Of a stretch of DNA of 64,000 bases, positions 10,671 through 22,283 are shown one piece after another (positions within the stretch are counted from its first letter, which is position 1; each line of letters opens with the position of its first letter). The stretch comes from Dryomyza anilis. Taxonomy: Eukaryota > Arthropoda > Insecta > Diptera > Dryomyzidae. The position numbers and the translations under genes were made by a program. Where the stretch lies: NCBI GenBank assembly GCA_951804985.1, contig OX638132.1:5499529-5563528 (forward strand), given 5' to 3'. The notes under the pieces are model-generated. The model was not told the DNA's origin and did no database searches. It saw nothing but the letters and a program-made list of their open reading frames with translations.

Positions 10671-12150
10671 GTCCATTATATATTTTATTAATTTTTAGAG
10701 TTATCATAGAATACACGATTCTTGCATCTAAAAATTTCAGATCGATTAGTTCACAATGGTCCTTTAATTACTTTTTTAATATATACTAATAAACGTTAAA
10801 AATATGTTTTTGGAAACACAATTTATCTTGTTTTTACATGGTAGATATGTTCCATTGAAAATCGTATAAAAAAGACACAGTAATGAAAAAAATATAAAAT
10901 TCATTTAACGACCTAAATTATTAATTCCGTATCACACACATTTTATTCTTCATCTATTTACAATTGAAATAATTCAAATTAGTTCTTATTTTTATCCATG
11001 CAACAAAAAAAAAATTAAAAACAGGGTAAGTTGTTTTTGGCGACCGTGTTTTTTTCCAAATCGTGAAAAAGAGACCGTGTTAATTAGGATTAGATGCATG
11101 TATTTTGTTAGTTTTATTTTTAGAAACGAAACGAAACAAATTTAAAATATAGTTTTAATCGAATATGAATGCTAAATAAACCCGAACAAAAATTTTAGCC
11201 TTTTTCATTTTAAAATTACATCGCAACACAGTGAACTTACTTAACGAAACTCAAAATCTGACAATGAAAATATATTGATCTGAGAGAGACAAGCATAGTA
11301 TCGCTGTCGAATAAATTTTTTCCAGGGTTGAATTGCATATTGGCAAATATTAAAAATGTATTTAAGTACTAAACATTCTGTCTTAGATCATTTCCTTATA
11401 TAATTTTAATATTATAATAAAAATAATTAAAAAAGTTATTAATAATCCGTTATCTAAGAATTCGTTTTCTCCATTCGGAATTTCTAGGTTATAGGATATT
11501 GAAATTTAATTTATATAATTTAAAAACCCTTAATATTGCGTTATCCGGTTTTCATATCTTGCATTAAATCTGAAATATTGCTCCACATCTCTCACTTTAA
11601 CTTGAACATTGTTTTGATCCATACGCGATTTTAAACAAATAGTGTAAGTTTACCAAAGTAAAAATGAAATGAAAAGTGAAATTGAATAACGATTGAAAAA
11701 CTAATGCATAAAATTTTATTTGAATTGTTATTTGATTAAACATGTATTTGAATAATGCCTTGCACCGATTTAATTTTCAATTTTATTATATATAATTTGT
11801 GTGCCGTATATATGGAAAAAAACATTTTAAAGCGGATGCAAATGAACTTCTCAATTCATAAGTTTTTTTGTGAATTCGTAAGTTAATTTGTGAAATAAAA
11901 TATTTAATATGTAATTTTTGGAGTAATTTTTGTTCTACTAATAATATTTCAACCCATCTTTAATACATTCGAAAATATGTATTATCTGTAAATTCGAATA
12001 TTTTATTCTCAATTAATATTGATATCATGAGATATGAAATGAATAATTTTCAACCAACAAAATTTTATTTTTTTAAGTACTTTAAATTTTGATTGCTACT
12101 TTTTAACATAATACTTTTATATTACTGCCATACTTTTTATATTCGTTAAC
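10671..12150. other. AT-rich spacer between the tetraspan gene and Ubc6
   Basis: No coding exon, RNA gene or clear repeat was recognised. Base composition is strongly A+T. Confidence 0.5.
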
Positions 12151-12154
12151 TGCA

Positions 12155-12334
12155 ACTCTGTGTGTCATACGAACATTTTTAGTTAAATTTCGTCGTTCGT
12201 GGCGAGAAACGAATAATTGAAAACGTAAAAAAGTAGATTTGCATCAGAAGAAACGAAAAAATCATTGCATCCAGTTGAGAATAATTTATTTAAGCTGAAA
12301 ATACAACAGCGTAAATCAGAAAACTTTCAAGAAA
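12155..12334 (+). promoter_or_regulatory. Probable promoter-proximal region and 5' UTR of Ubc6
   Basis: This less AT-biased stretch lies directly upstream of the Ubc6 start codon and has no in-frame upstream coding extension. It contains a cgtcgttcgtggcgagaaacg segment and ends in gaaaATG, a context with purine at -3. The transcription start is not located from sequence alone. Confidence 0.35.
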
Positions 12335-15300
12335 ATGTCAACACCCGCACGCAGACGTCTGATGAGAGATTTTAAAAGGTAAGACTGCCGTGTAGCAATT
12401 GCTGAAAATTGCAAAAATGATTCCCTCCCCTCAAATAAAAAAAAGAAAAGAAAAAAAGAAAAAAAAAGAATGAATACACAGTGGAACGTTATGTGAAGAG
12501 TGGGATGAGGAAATCAAATATTTTGGTTACTTGTTTCCAGAAAATTCGATTGTGGTCATTATTATTAAACATTGGCTACAAATAATAATTCCAGTTATTA
12601 TGATTGTCAACAACAAAAATAACAACCGCCAGTCAGCCTTCGTTTTGCACTTGTGCTGCCTGCTGTCAGCGGAGCACCTCTGTCGATTGCCTTGTGCGCA
12701 GTTGACTCATCAACCAAGTGTTCGTCAGACGCAAAGGCAAAAAAAGACCGAAATACAGACTGCCTGACTCGCAGTTAAAAAAAAAAATAAAAGAACAAAG
12801 AAATTGCAAAATACTTTTTGGCATTTGTTTTGAATTTGTAGCTGAATCATGTCACAATCATCATTTTTAGCCTAATCTTGTTTTTCATTTACCACCTCTT
12901 AACACACATTTTAGCTATTTTCGACTTGTTGTGTTTTATTTATAACTTTAGCGTTTGTCACTAAATTAGTGCCCTACTTTTGCCCTTGAGTGCATGTGGG
13001 ACTACCGCTGTTTTCAAGGATTAACTCTATTCAAATGTCAAGGATTTTGGCTGTGTTCTACTCAGGGCCACAATCAAGAGCAAGAGCCGCACATAAAAAC
13101 AGTCAATCAAAAGGACATCAATATAACTTTTGAAACAATAAATAGCGATTGCAGGCTCTATTGGAAATATAGCCTTCACAGCCGACTGGTGTAGATACAG
13201 ACAGTAACTAAGCCCACCGAACAGTACTAAAAGGCGCACAGTCGACGCCGCGTTTGGCCTTGAAAATGAATTCAATTCAGTTGGATTTTTGATTTTTTTT
13301 TAGTTATATCAAGAATTTTATACAATCATAATTAGTATCAAGATCATCATCGATATAATGCAATTTTAAGCGCTACTAAAATCATTTTTAACTCATTTTT
13401 TATTATAAAAAAAATACTTATAAGAATTGGCAGTAGCCAAGTTCCATTTGTTGTACTTTGTCACATAACGCACGTCACTAGTTCTGCCATTTCTATTTGC
13501 CCCATTGGCCCACAGTCTGTATATACTGTTGATCTATATATTTTTCAACATTTTTTGCACTTATAATACATTTGTTTAATTTGGCTATGCTTTTGCATTT
13601 CCTTATTTTTGTTATAAATGCATTTATTATATTTGCATTCTTGCATTGCACCTCATTGGCTGTTTATATTCTTGACGTATATCAGTTCCACCTTCCCCCA
13701 CATTTCGTGTATTGCTGGCTGCCTCATCTCTATTCCATTGTATGTGTACTGTATTCGATTTGCCTTCACCTTGCATTGTCTTGCATTCTCCCTCGCAATT
13801 TGCATTGACAATGAATAATTTCAATTTGGCAACAAAACCATAACCATTGCTTTACTAACATTTTTTCTTATAGCAAATATTAAATAAATAGAAATTGGAT
13901 AATGCAATTGGTATGTTGTGAATTTTGTGTGTATTTTGTTTGTAGCAACCTCTGAACTATCTCCCTCTCATTGATACCAACACCTACCCATTTGGAAGCA
14001 CTAGTAGGTTGTCATGTTTCAGATACATAACAATTTATATTACTGTTAGCTCATCCTTATTATTATTAAGTATAAGTATATTAAGTATATTCGCTATTAT
14101 TATTCTATCTCTTCTAGTTGCTACAAATTGTAACAGAAGCTTCAAAAATCTAAATAACTATTTCATATTCAGAATTTTTAGTGGCTCAATATTAAATGTG
14201 ACGTAGTACATGTCATTGTGTTCAAAGTTAATACAATTTTTTTTTTGAATTATAAGCGTGCATTTTTTAATACACTGCGCTTTAGACTTTCAGCAGGTTA
14301 ATTATTAGTGGTTTTATGACAATATGACAACAGCTGATTTTTGTGAAAAAAAAAAAATATATATAAACATATTTTTTTGCCTTTTGTTTTTTTACATTAG
14401 TTGAATTTTTTTTAATTTTTTCTGAAACACAGCTAAACTATATGTATTGCAAAGGTTAACTCAGTGTCCAGTATATTCTTATACATTTTAGTTATTAATA
14501 TATAATGAATATAAATAATTCCAGGCAATGATTTTTTATGTGAAAAATTATTACTTGGTCGATTGATTTCTAAAAATATCAATACCCAGTCGGCCATTCG
14601 ATTCGATATCGCTTTGAGACTGTTTCGAGATGCATTCGATTTCCATTACGATTTCGTATCTATATTGTACTTCAATTCGTTCTAAGATTTACGCAGATAT
14701 CGTAACGAGATAATGAAGTTTATTTGAAAAAACGATTCTGTATCGATATCGCATCGAATATTGAGATTGATTCGATATCGATGTGATAAATATTTATATT
14801 CAGGCCAATCATGAGTCCCGTCGTAGCGGATATTTTCATTCGGATTCGGATTTATCTATCCTAGGATCCGAATCGAATTCGAAGTTCGGATTAATGTTAT
14901 CACTAGAGCTGTGCGATAAATCGTTTTACTGGAAATTCTGATTAATCGTAATCACGATTAATCAATTATTTGAATAATCGTATTTTTTGATTAACCTAAA
15001 ACACAATTAATCGGTTAATCAGATTTTTTGATTAATCAAAATAACGATTAATCGGTTAATCAGAAATATGATTAATTGAAATACGATTAATTCTTTTGGC
15101 ATGAGTATAAATAACGGCATTCTACTTGCTACGCATCTAATCTGGTATTTGTATATTAAATGAAATATTTTTTGAATAGAAAACAAAATTTTTGTTTGTA
15201 TATTTTTGTAGACAGCAATTTCTATGTTCTCAAATAAAAATGGTTTGAATTTTGATTAATTGTAAGTTATAATTAACCGATTAATCGTATTTTCGGTTAA

Positions 15301-18300
15301 TTGAAAAATACGATTAATCGAATATTTGATTAATCGTGATTGCGATTAATCAGAATTTCCGGTAAAACGATTAATCGCACAGCCCTAGTTATCACAAGTT
15401 CCGTCGGAACGGTTTTTTTTGACACGAATGCATTGTTGTGTCGGAAAGTAATTCTTTGTATGAAAAAATCTTTTGTTTTGCAGTAATTAATGAATTTTTG
15501 CTGTAATTTGTGCTCAAGTGATATAAATACAAATGCCGCAGAATCATTTGCTTTTTATGCTTTAAGTCCGGGGTGCAGGAGACGTCCGCCAGTTACCTAC
15601 TTATAGAACAAGTGGGAAAAAGATCAGAACTTCACAAATTAACAAGAAACATTGCAAATAAAAAAGTATTTTTATGTTTAAGCATAAAATTGATTAATTT
15701 CACTTGTGTTTGGTTTAACAAAAGTATAAAAATTTGAAAATTTTAATTAGTTAAATTTATTTGTCCACTGCGCGCTGTCTCTTGCTGAATCTGTGGCGCA
15801 CGGCATGCGCGTGGATTTGCCGCTATGTCGCTCTAAATTTCCAAAGTGCTCTATGAGACACAGCGTCCGTGGCTGAACTCCGCTGCAACTCTATCGCTGG
15901 CGATACTCATCGACAATGAGGTGGCGCTCAGCGGCGAGGATGAGGTGACGCTTTACTGTTTGCTCGAGCACAAGTTGATCAAGTCCATTCTGGGAAACAA
16001 CGCCTGTAAGATAGCGCAATCGTGTCGCTCGCTGTCACATTTTCAGCATGCGCTGGTTCTACACGAGATGGCCAAACAGCCCAGCCAACCAACACTGCTG
16101 CTCAGCACACTTTTTATGAGATTTCGCTCTGGTCATATTTTACTCGATGGCCGGTAATCCGAAGAATCTCGTGCAGCAGTGTCCGGTAAATCTATAGCCG
16201 TCCATCTGTATCGCGCGAGAATTGCAAGTGGGAGCTGGCTAAAGATCCGATACTTCTGCATAGGCCTATCGATTCAATTGAATTAATCGCCTACATCAAC
16301 ATTTGCAGACAAATTAAACAATTTTCTTCAAAATATTATATTTTTAACAATTTGTTGCAAAAATTATTTTAATTTTTGTTGGTAAATTTTCACTGATTTG
16401 ACATAAACAGCTGATTTCGAATTTTTGAAGTTACATTTTGTACTGACAACGCGGAAATCTATTCCGCACGGAACTCATGATAGTTAAAAATTCGTATTCG
16501 TAGCGGAGATTCGGATTCGGATTCGGATTTTTGCTATGACGGGCTTCATGATTGCTCTGATTGTATCTTTTCCTTAAATTTGATTGTACGAAAAATTTTA
16601 AAAATTGGTAGTGATAAAGCCACGGGATCGAACTTTTTTATCGCAGTTAGTTTGAGAAAACTTCGAAGAGTTCAAAGACATGTTAGACTGTGTAACGTTA
16701 AAATAGTATTAATTAGAAATCAGCAATGAAAAATTATGAGATATCGTTAAAATCCAGTTTTAAAAAAGACAAAATGCAAAAAGTATTAATTGAGAACCAG
16801 ATACCTCTACTTAATGATCGTTAAAGAACCGGTCGAAATCGTTCGGTAAGAACTAAATCTATGATTAAGATTGTCAAGAATAGAATTTGGCGAAAACATC
16901 AACGAACATTAAGAACTCTTTGCTGTTGACCTAAATTTCAAGAGAATCGAATAATAATCTTAAATTTACCCTAGCATGCAAAGCCTACAAGAAACGCAAA
17001 GTTCATGGAGTTTCTAAAGTAGTGGACACGCATTTTAGAGCCCCTAAAAATCCTCATGTTTACAATAATATAAAATATTCTTAAATATTCATATTTTTTG
17101 AACATTTTATGTGCACTATTTGTCTTCAATTTCACAAATTTTCTTCATATCACAAAGTACGACACCAAAATACATGCCTCAGGACTACACTCAAATATAA
17201 CACTTGTGGTATTTCACTTCTATATCTGATGCAACACCAAATTGACATTTCTGTGTTATTATACGAAAAGAGGTAATTTGCAAGAGTAAATGAGACGCAA
17301 GACAATTCAGCGCACTAAGCTATGTGTTAGAAAGAGACGGAAGATCATTCAGTGTACTAAGGTAATGTGCGAGAAAGAGATAGAAGATCAGCGCATTAAA
17401 TACACGTAAGTGCGAATGAGATGCCAATAGCATGCGTCATTCACGAAACGAGTAGAAGGTTCTCGACACATGTCGAAGCTTGTCGAAACGTGTCGAACTG
17501 ATGCATGCAGTATATAAGGGCGCCGCATCTGAGGCACAGCACTTCAGTAGTGATTGGAAATATGTCGAGTACATCTCGTGTGAGAACAATGTCAAGTTAA
17601 AAAGTGAACATGCAGCAGTTGTTAGAATTTGCTATAAATAAAGTTGTTTATTAAATTGAATTAATAAAGATAATTGTTGTAATTTAAACCAAACATAAGA
17701 CTGTCTTTATTTTGTACACTAAGAAAACAGAATGCTTATGAGAGTGTTGCTGCAACTAAAATATTACTCGCTTTAACAATTCCAATATGCAGGAAATACA
17801 AATAAATTTGCAGCAAAAGTTTAAATAATTTGCAAACATCACATATTTTGTATTATTTGTGAGATGTTTCTTATAAACATCACGAAAAATGTCATATTTG
17901 TGGTAGATTCACTGCAACTACTAGAGAAATAGGTAGCATTGCTGCAAATATTCACTTATTCCACAGATATTAATGCTTTTGTAGCAAAACTATTAATATT
18001 GTCTAAATATCACAAAAAGTGGCAAATATTTGACTTGAATAATTTGCACCTGCAATGATGTTTAAGGCTCTAATACTTTTTAACCATGTTTCGTTTTCTT
18101 AGTGTACACAATCCAGAGATACGAACTTGTAGATCGGTTTTCCGTAGACTGAATTTTCGTAACAGTATATATTATACATGCTACGAATACCATACTAAAC
18201 ATACTAAACGACGAACTGTGAATACGCTAATTGTGTCTTAAATGAATCCAACATCGTACACCCAAAGAACGAATCAGTTGGGGCAACCATCTTTTTTTGC

Positions 18301-20598
18301 CAACCGATTTACTTAGTTCTGTCAACATTCGACTGATTCAGTTGTTGCAACACCGCGTATCAGTCCACACAACTAATGAATACAATTGACACAACCAATT
18401 TGTTTAGTTGTGGTAGCCAATTTAATTATAAGAAATCGGCCAATTTACCTCGCCCTAGCGCTCCAACATGTTGCAAAGACGAAGTCAGCGTCACAGATCG
18501 AACATTGCCGACGATTCGATGTGCTGCTGACTTCTTGTTTGCAACACGTTAGAGCGCTAGGGCTGCATATTAAAACACAACAGATAGAAAGAAAATTGCA
18601 AGAACTCCGTTGTCCGTTGTTGAAGAAAGTATATTTGGGCATGAAAAAACCGAACAGTAACAACGAACAAGCTTTAAAACAAATCCAAATTTTGTCTTAC
18701 AGGTGGCACGCGCTGTCCGCAGCAGAAAAACAACGAGTGAAAAATATGAAGCTTGTGCGACTTATATTGTCCTGCTTTGGCATCGCTTTTATACAAGACA
18801 ACTGATTTCGCAGTTGAATCAAATAAATATTGGTTGCTACAACTTAATGATATATAATTATCTGTTAAGTCAAATAAATATTGGTTAGGTCTCATTTTGA
18901 ATTCAGTTGCCGTAGAAATGGAAAAAAAAAAATTGAAAATGGATAAAAAGTTTGTTTCCCCAATCAATGTTGCAGTTACTTCAACTAATGGTTACGCTTC
19001 ATACTATTGTCCACCCCCAAAGAAAATTAGTTGAGGCTGACTAAATTTGGTAGATGCAAATGAATATTCATTGAAACAACTGCACCCCAAGCAATTATTT
19101 TTTTGTGTGTACATGTTCATGATTTTCTTAGTCCAAACATATGTGAGAAAATACTTCCATTTTAATTAAATCCATAAAAATGTATGCCTGTCTATTGAAC
19201 TTACACTAATAAATTGATTTTTAATTTAATTTCATATTCAAAACGTTTATAGTTGAACAATTTATTAGGCTTCGAACAATTTATTAGGCGCATAAAACAC
19301 TCAACTCTTGAAAAAATGCTATGGGTCTATTTTATGACTTCAAATAATCGAATTTCTAACATAGATATTCCTGCCCACCAAAAAGGGTTCCAAGATTTCA
19401 AAGTGTCGTTTCAGTCAGGGTTTGGAAGCAAAGGAAGCAGAGCACGTTTTATTGCTTTGCTGTCGAGTGGAAGCAATAGTTTGAAACATTACAGAGCGTT
19501 GCTTTGAAATCTGTGCTGAGACTAACATTTTTTATAGAAAATATATTTCTATACCACGCTAACTAGGCAGACAATGGGTAACATCTGGGAGTAAACACCG
19601 ATCATGAATAAGCCCTCTCATTCGGATTGGGCATTAAACTGTAGGTCCCATCACTTTGAGTACAAATATAAGTTGCATTCTTCAGAACAAAAACTGATAT
19701 TTTGACAAATTCTTCCATTCGTATTATTTCATTGCATAAAGTGTGGTTTAAACTTTATATATATTTTTACACAAATTAAGCACTGTCAAGTACTTCGTTA
19801 AATTATTAATTATATATTTCCATATTTTATATTTCACAATATTACGAAACGTTTTTCAGTTAAAATGTCCAGTACAGATGAACTTGAATAAAAAGAGTAT
19901 GTAAACATTTCTTCAGCTGAACATTGGTTAATTATATTCCTTTGTCATTTACAATAAAACACTTTCTGTAAACAAATATTAAAACATTCGCATGAGGTCA
20001 CCAATATTGATAACAAAACGAACAACTGCAGATTTAATTGATTGAGTCAATATTGAATTTCAAAAATACTTTCATTTATTTCCCGAAATCATGACATTTG
20101 TTTTAATTTTTTTTTCAGACTTCAAGAGGATCCACCAACTGGAGTTTCTGGCGCGCCCACAGACAATAATATTATGATTTGGAATGCTGTGATTTTTGGT
20201 CCACACGACACGCCCTTCGAGGATGGTACCTTCAAATTAACAATAGAATTTACGGAAGAATATCCCAATAAACCGCCAACAGTTCGATTTGTGTCGAAAG
20301 TATTTCATCCAAATGTCTATGCCGATGGTGGCATTTGCTTGGATATCTTACAGAATAGATGGAGCCCTACATACGATGTATCGGCTATTTTAACTTCTAT
20401 ACAGGTGCGTTATTATTGCATCCATCAAATGATTTAATTTTTTTTATTCATTTTGTGTTTTTTTATCAACAGTCTCTATTGAGTGATCCCAATCCAAATT
20501 CGCCAGCTAACTCAACAGCTGCTCAGCTATACAAAGAAAATCGCCGTGAGTACGAGAAACGAGTGAAAGCTTGTGTGGAGCAAAGTTTCATTGATTAG
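12335..20598 (+). CDS. Ubc6: E2 ubiquitin-conjugating enzyme Ubc6/Rad6 (UBE2A/B type)
   Basis: Coding exons are 12335-12378, 20119-20404 and 20473-20598, joined in frame as 456 nt for 151 residues, the family's usual length. The first exon encodes [14 protein letters not shown], the typical Rad6 amino terminus. The codon for Arg15 is split by the 7.7-kb first intron. The UBC fold follows, with the HPN motif at residues 78-80 and the catalytic cysteine at residue 88 in GGICLDIL. The protein takes ubiquitin from E1 as a thioester and passes it on with Rad18- or Bre1-type E3 ligases, acting in post-replication repair (PCNA) and in H2B monoubiquitination. It acts in nucleus and cytosol. It has the short acidic-free C terminus of animal forms and lacks the acidic tail of yeast Rad6. 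All splice borders are GT...AG and no defect is visible. Confidence 0.97.
14904..15387. mobile_element. hAT MITE with perfect 8-bp target duplication
   Basis: The ends are tagRgctgtgcgat in inverted orientation, with long inverted arms rich in gattaatcg repeats. The outer 60-70 bp of each arm match closely. The 8-bp sequence gttatcac flanks it exactly at 14896-14903 and 15388-15395 and fits the hAT preference nTnnnnAn. The MITE is 484 bp, non-coding, and inserted inside the Rich-bearing element, so it is younger than that element. Confidence 0.85.
15781..16185 (+). pseudogene. Rich: Fragment of a RIC1/Rich homologue, frameshifted
   Basis: A GC-richer stretch translates in three successive frames into peptides that follow the RIC1 C-terminal domain in order: [13 protein letters not shown] (15781-15840), then a frame shift into ETQRPWL...[10 protein letters not shown] and [18 protein letters not shown] (15846 onward), then EISLWSYF and, after another shift, [12 protein letters not shown] (to about 16185). 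RIC1 proteins form the Rab6 GEF complex with RGP1 at the Golgi. No intron is seen in this stretch. The linker between the last two blocks is shortened. With at least two frameshifts and only about 130 codons, it cannot encode the protein. The family assignment rests on recalled motif order, so a protein search would settle it. Confidence 0.65.
16825..17015 (+). pseudogene. Relic of a Tc1/mariner transposase N-terminal region
   Basis: The stretch reads [20 protein letters not shown] in one frame, the paired-like helix-turn-helix linker of Tc1/mariner transposases. After stops and frame changes it continues as DLNFKR and [12 protein letters not shown], two conserved blocks in the same order as in intact members. 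No catalytic DDE/D segment is recognisable downstream. It is inside the Ubc6 intron and inactive. Confidence 0.65.
17252..17714 (+). mobile_element. LTR-like module with TATA box and poly(A) signal, probable solo LTR
   Basis: It contains TATATAAGG near 17512, followed about 30 bp later by a ttcagtagtg initiator-like start. AATAAA motifs follow at about 17637 and 17666, then a T-rich downstream element (gtctttatttt). This spacing of promoter, start and polyadenylation signal is that of a retroviral-type LTR. The segment begins near a TGTTA and a matching TAACA occurs at about 18165, beyond a nested MITE, so the LTR may be about 0.5 kb with the MITE inserted in it. No internal region or clear target duplication was found. 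Confidence 0.5.
17717..18104. mobile_element. MITE with CACTAAGAAAAC termini
   Basis: Perfect 12-bp inverted ends cactaagaaaac are bordered by TA at 17715-17716 and 18105-18106. The element is 388 bp and non-coding, and it shares ttgctgcaa-type phrases with the longer CACTAAG element at 7746-8633. It lies directly at the end of, or inside, the LTR-like module. Confidence 0.8.
18259..19109. mobile_element. TIR element with internal hairpin and ORF
   Basis: The ends read TA|CACCCAAAGAA and, reverse complemented, TA|CACACAAAAAA. A second matching block (ttgggg) sits about 20 bp inside each end. TA at 18257-18258 and 19110-19111 would be the target duplication. It carries a 139-codon + strand frame (18386-18805) and a 38-bp-arm hairpin. 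No transposase is recognised. The phrase attcgactgattcagttg resembles sequence in the right flank of the satellite (about 63899-63930). Confidence 0.5.
18452..18563. repeat. Hairpin with 38-bp arms
   Basis: The left arm 18452-18489 starts gccctagcgctc and ends gaagtcagc. The right arm 18526-18563 is its reverse complement at 34 of 38 positions. The loop is 36 nt. A transcript of either strand would fold into a long stem. Confidence 0.8.
19112..19539. other. Intronic stretch with a small unexplained ORF
   Basis: An 84-codon frame (19253-19507) contains a duplicated gaacaatttattaggc phrase and has no recognised domain. It probably derives from repeat DNA. Confidence 0.35.
19540..19675 (+). mobile_element. 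SINE body fragment
   Basis: From ttctataccacgct through taaactgtaggtccca to tttgagtacaaata it is colinear with the body of the SINE at 4507-4820. The tRNA-like head and the 3' tail are absent. Confidence 0.7.
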
Positions 20599-21990
20599 CC
20601 AGCCGCCACCAAAACCAACAGTAACAAAACCAACACCATCACCACAACAACTACCACTACAACAATGTTTTATTGAACACAAAAGAAAAAAAAATAATAA
20701 TAAATTGAAGCAGCAAAGCAAGAATATTATTAGATGCGTATAATAAACAGCAAAAAAACAAATAAAAAATTATAATATAATAAATATTTTAGAATCCAAC
20801 TCGCACACACAAACAAACTTCACAACCATTAACACTACCCTTAATAATTGCTGGCGCAATATGTTGTTTACGACGGCAACACGACAAGCAACAGAAATAG
20901 AAATTTGAATTCAAACCAAACTTTTTACCACATGCCAATAGCTACAATATTTAATTGCAAGAAATCTCCAAAACTAACTGCTACAACAATGCTTTAAATG
21001 CAAAGAAAGCTAAATAAAATTAAAAAAGCACCAACAATAATTTCAACATCATCTGCATAAACCCTTTGAAAACAAGTAGAAAAAAAAACAAGAATTCTAT
21101 AAACAAATAAAATATATAATAATTTTGGAAAATTAAAGCAACAAATACGTTATGTGTACCTTAAAGTTCTGTAGAAGGCTAATGAAAACTACACATACAT
21201 AAATCAATACATATATGTACGTATCCATCCGACAGTCACCCCCAATGCTTGTTGTGCATCTTGACTGTGACTGGACGATTTTCCAACCGCATGCAAAACT
21301 TAAGCGTTTGCCCGAGCTCAAATCTATGTATCAGTTGTATGAGGCATACATTGTATAATGTATGCTAAAAAATACACACTACACTCACTCACTCAATTAG
21401 TTCACATGGTTTTTCCTAAAATGTTGTATATTCTACGTTTGGAAAATGTTTTGGGCGCAGCTCTGCTTAATTTTGTTAAATATTTCGTAGAGTCTTGTCA
21501 TAAATTATAAAATTTGCCACTTGCTCTAATGCGTTTTTAGCTTGTTAATTTGTTTGTTTTATTTTTTTAATCTATTTTTTAAAATAGTATTTTTTAAATT
21601 TTACTCTGTAAAGTTTCAAATATCACTCAAGGTTTTTTTAAGTTGATTTTTATTTATTCTTTCCCTACTTTATTACTTTCTTTTTGTATGTATTTTTTTT
21701 TTTATACTTTAATATCTGCGTTTTGAACGCAATTGCACTGCTGTAATGTAAGCTGCCCTACAGCCAATTTGTTTATTTCTCACTCGCAGTTACCGCTTCA
21801 ACTTCTTGTAATTTGTTTAAAATTTAAAAATAAATTAAATGAAATAAAATCTTTAAATTTAAGTATTGCAAAATGAAATCAACAACCAACAACAACATGA
21901 AGAATATTGATTATTATAAATGTAATTAAATATTATTAATAAAGTATAAGAAATATAACTAATTCATAATGAAATAATGTGTTTTTTTTA
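20599..21990 (+). other. Ubc6 3' UTR and downstream AT-rich DNA
   Basis: After the TAG stop the sequence is A-rich with CAA/CAC repeats, typical of a fly 3' UTR. Candidate AATAAA signals lie at 20742-20747, 20761-20766 and 21013-21018, and more follow up to about 21945. Which one is used cannot be told from sequence. No coding region is seen. Confidence 0.5.
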
Positions 21991-22050
21991 ATCAATCGAA
22001 TCGTTGGGTGCCAAAAGGACATTCGGACGTTAGGCATCGTAATTCCTTTC

Positions 22051-22283
22051 TTCAATATTCGCACCGAATGATGCCAGCAGTGTCTACTATCCTCCTGTGG
22101 AATCTTAGATCGATTGCATTAAGTTTTTTTTTCAATATTCGCATCGAATAATGCCAGCATTGTCTACTATCTTCCTGTGGAATCCCAGATCGATTGCATT
22201 AAATTTTTGTTCAATATTCGCATCGAATAATGCCAGCATTGTCTACTATCTTCCTGTGGAATCCCAGATCGATTGCATTAAGG
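22051..22283. repeat. Three tandem copies of an 80-bp unit
   Basis: Units start at 22051, 22131 and 22210, each beginning ttcaatattcgca and containing tgtctactat and gatcgattgcatta. Copies 2 and 3 are nearly identical and copy 1 is more diverged. The array ends about 60 bp before a hAT element. Confidence 0.9.

Larger units (their letters stand above)
14801..16559. mobile_element. hAT-like TIR element enclosing a Rich gene fragment
   Basis: The left end, cag-gc-caatcatgag, and the reverse complement of the right end, cag-ag-caatcatgaa, agree over about 27 bp, including cccgtc and tagc blocks. The inner 22 bp at 14806-14827 and 16533-16554 match at 19 positions. The CAG-type start suits the hAT superfamily. 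The flanking 8-mers agree at only 5 of 8 positions, so the target duplication is decayed or the family differs. The element carries g/attcggattcgg repeats near both ends, a nested hAT MITE and a stretch of degraded host coding sequence. This is the layout of a Pack-type transposon. Confidence 0.5.
12379..20118 (+). other. Ubc6 first intron, 7.7 kb, packed with transposons
   Basis: It opens with GTAAGA directly after the split Arg codon and closes with a long polypyrimidine tract and CAG before LQEDPPTG. The stretch 12379-14800 holds no recognised element apart from purine-rich and pyrimidine-rich tracts. Then come a Rich-bearing inverted-repeat element (14801-16559), a mariner relic, an LTR-like module, a CACTAAG MITE, a hairpin-bearing element and a SINE fragment. 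The first intron is often where regulatory sequence sits in housekeeping genes, but no specific enhancer is identified here. Confidence 0.85.

Noticed and set aside
13572..13824. Overlapping ORFs on both strands in the Ubc6 intron.
   Set aside because: The sequence is a repetitive ttgcatt-rich tract; frames on both strands are open by composition.
14560..14780. Stretch with repeated attcgatatcg words, considered as another MITE.
   Set aside because: Inverted matches are short and scattered; no termini or target duplication could be defined.
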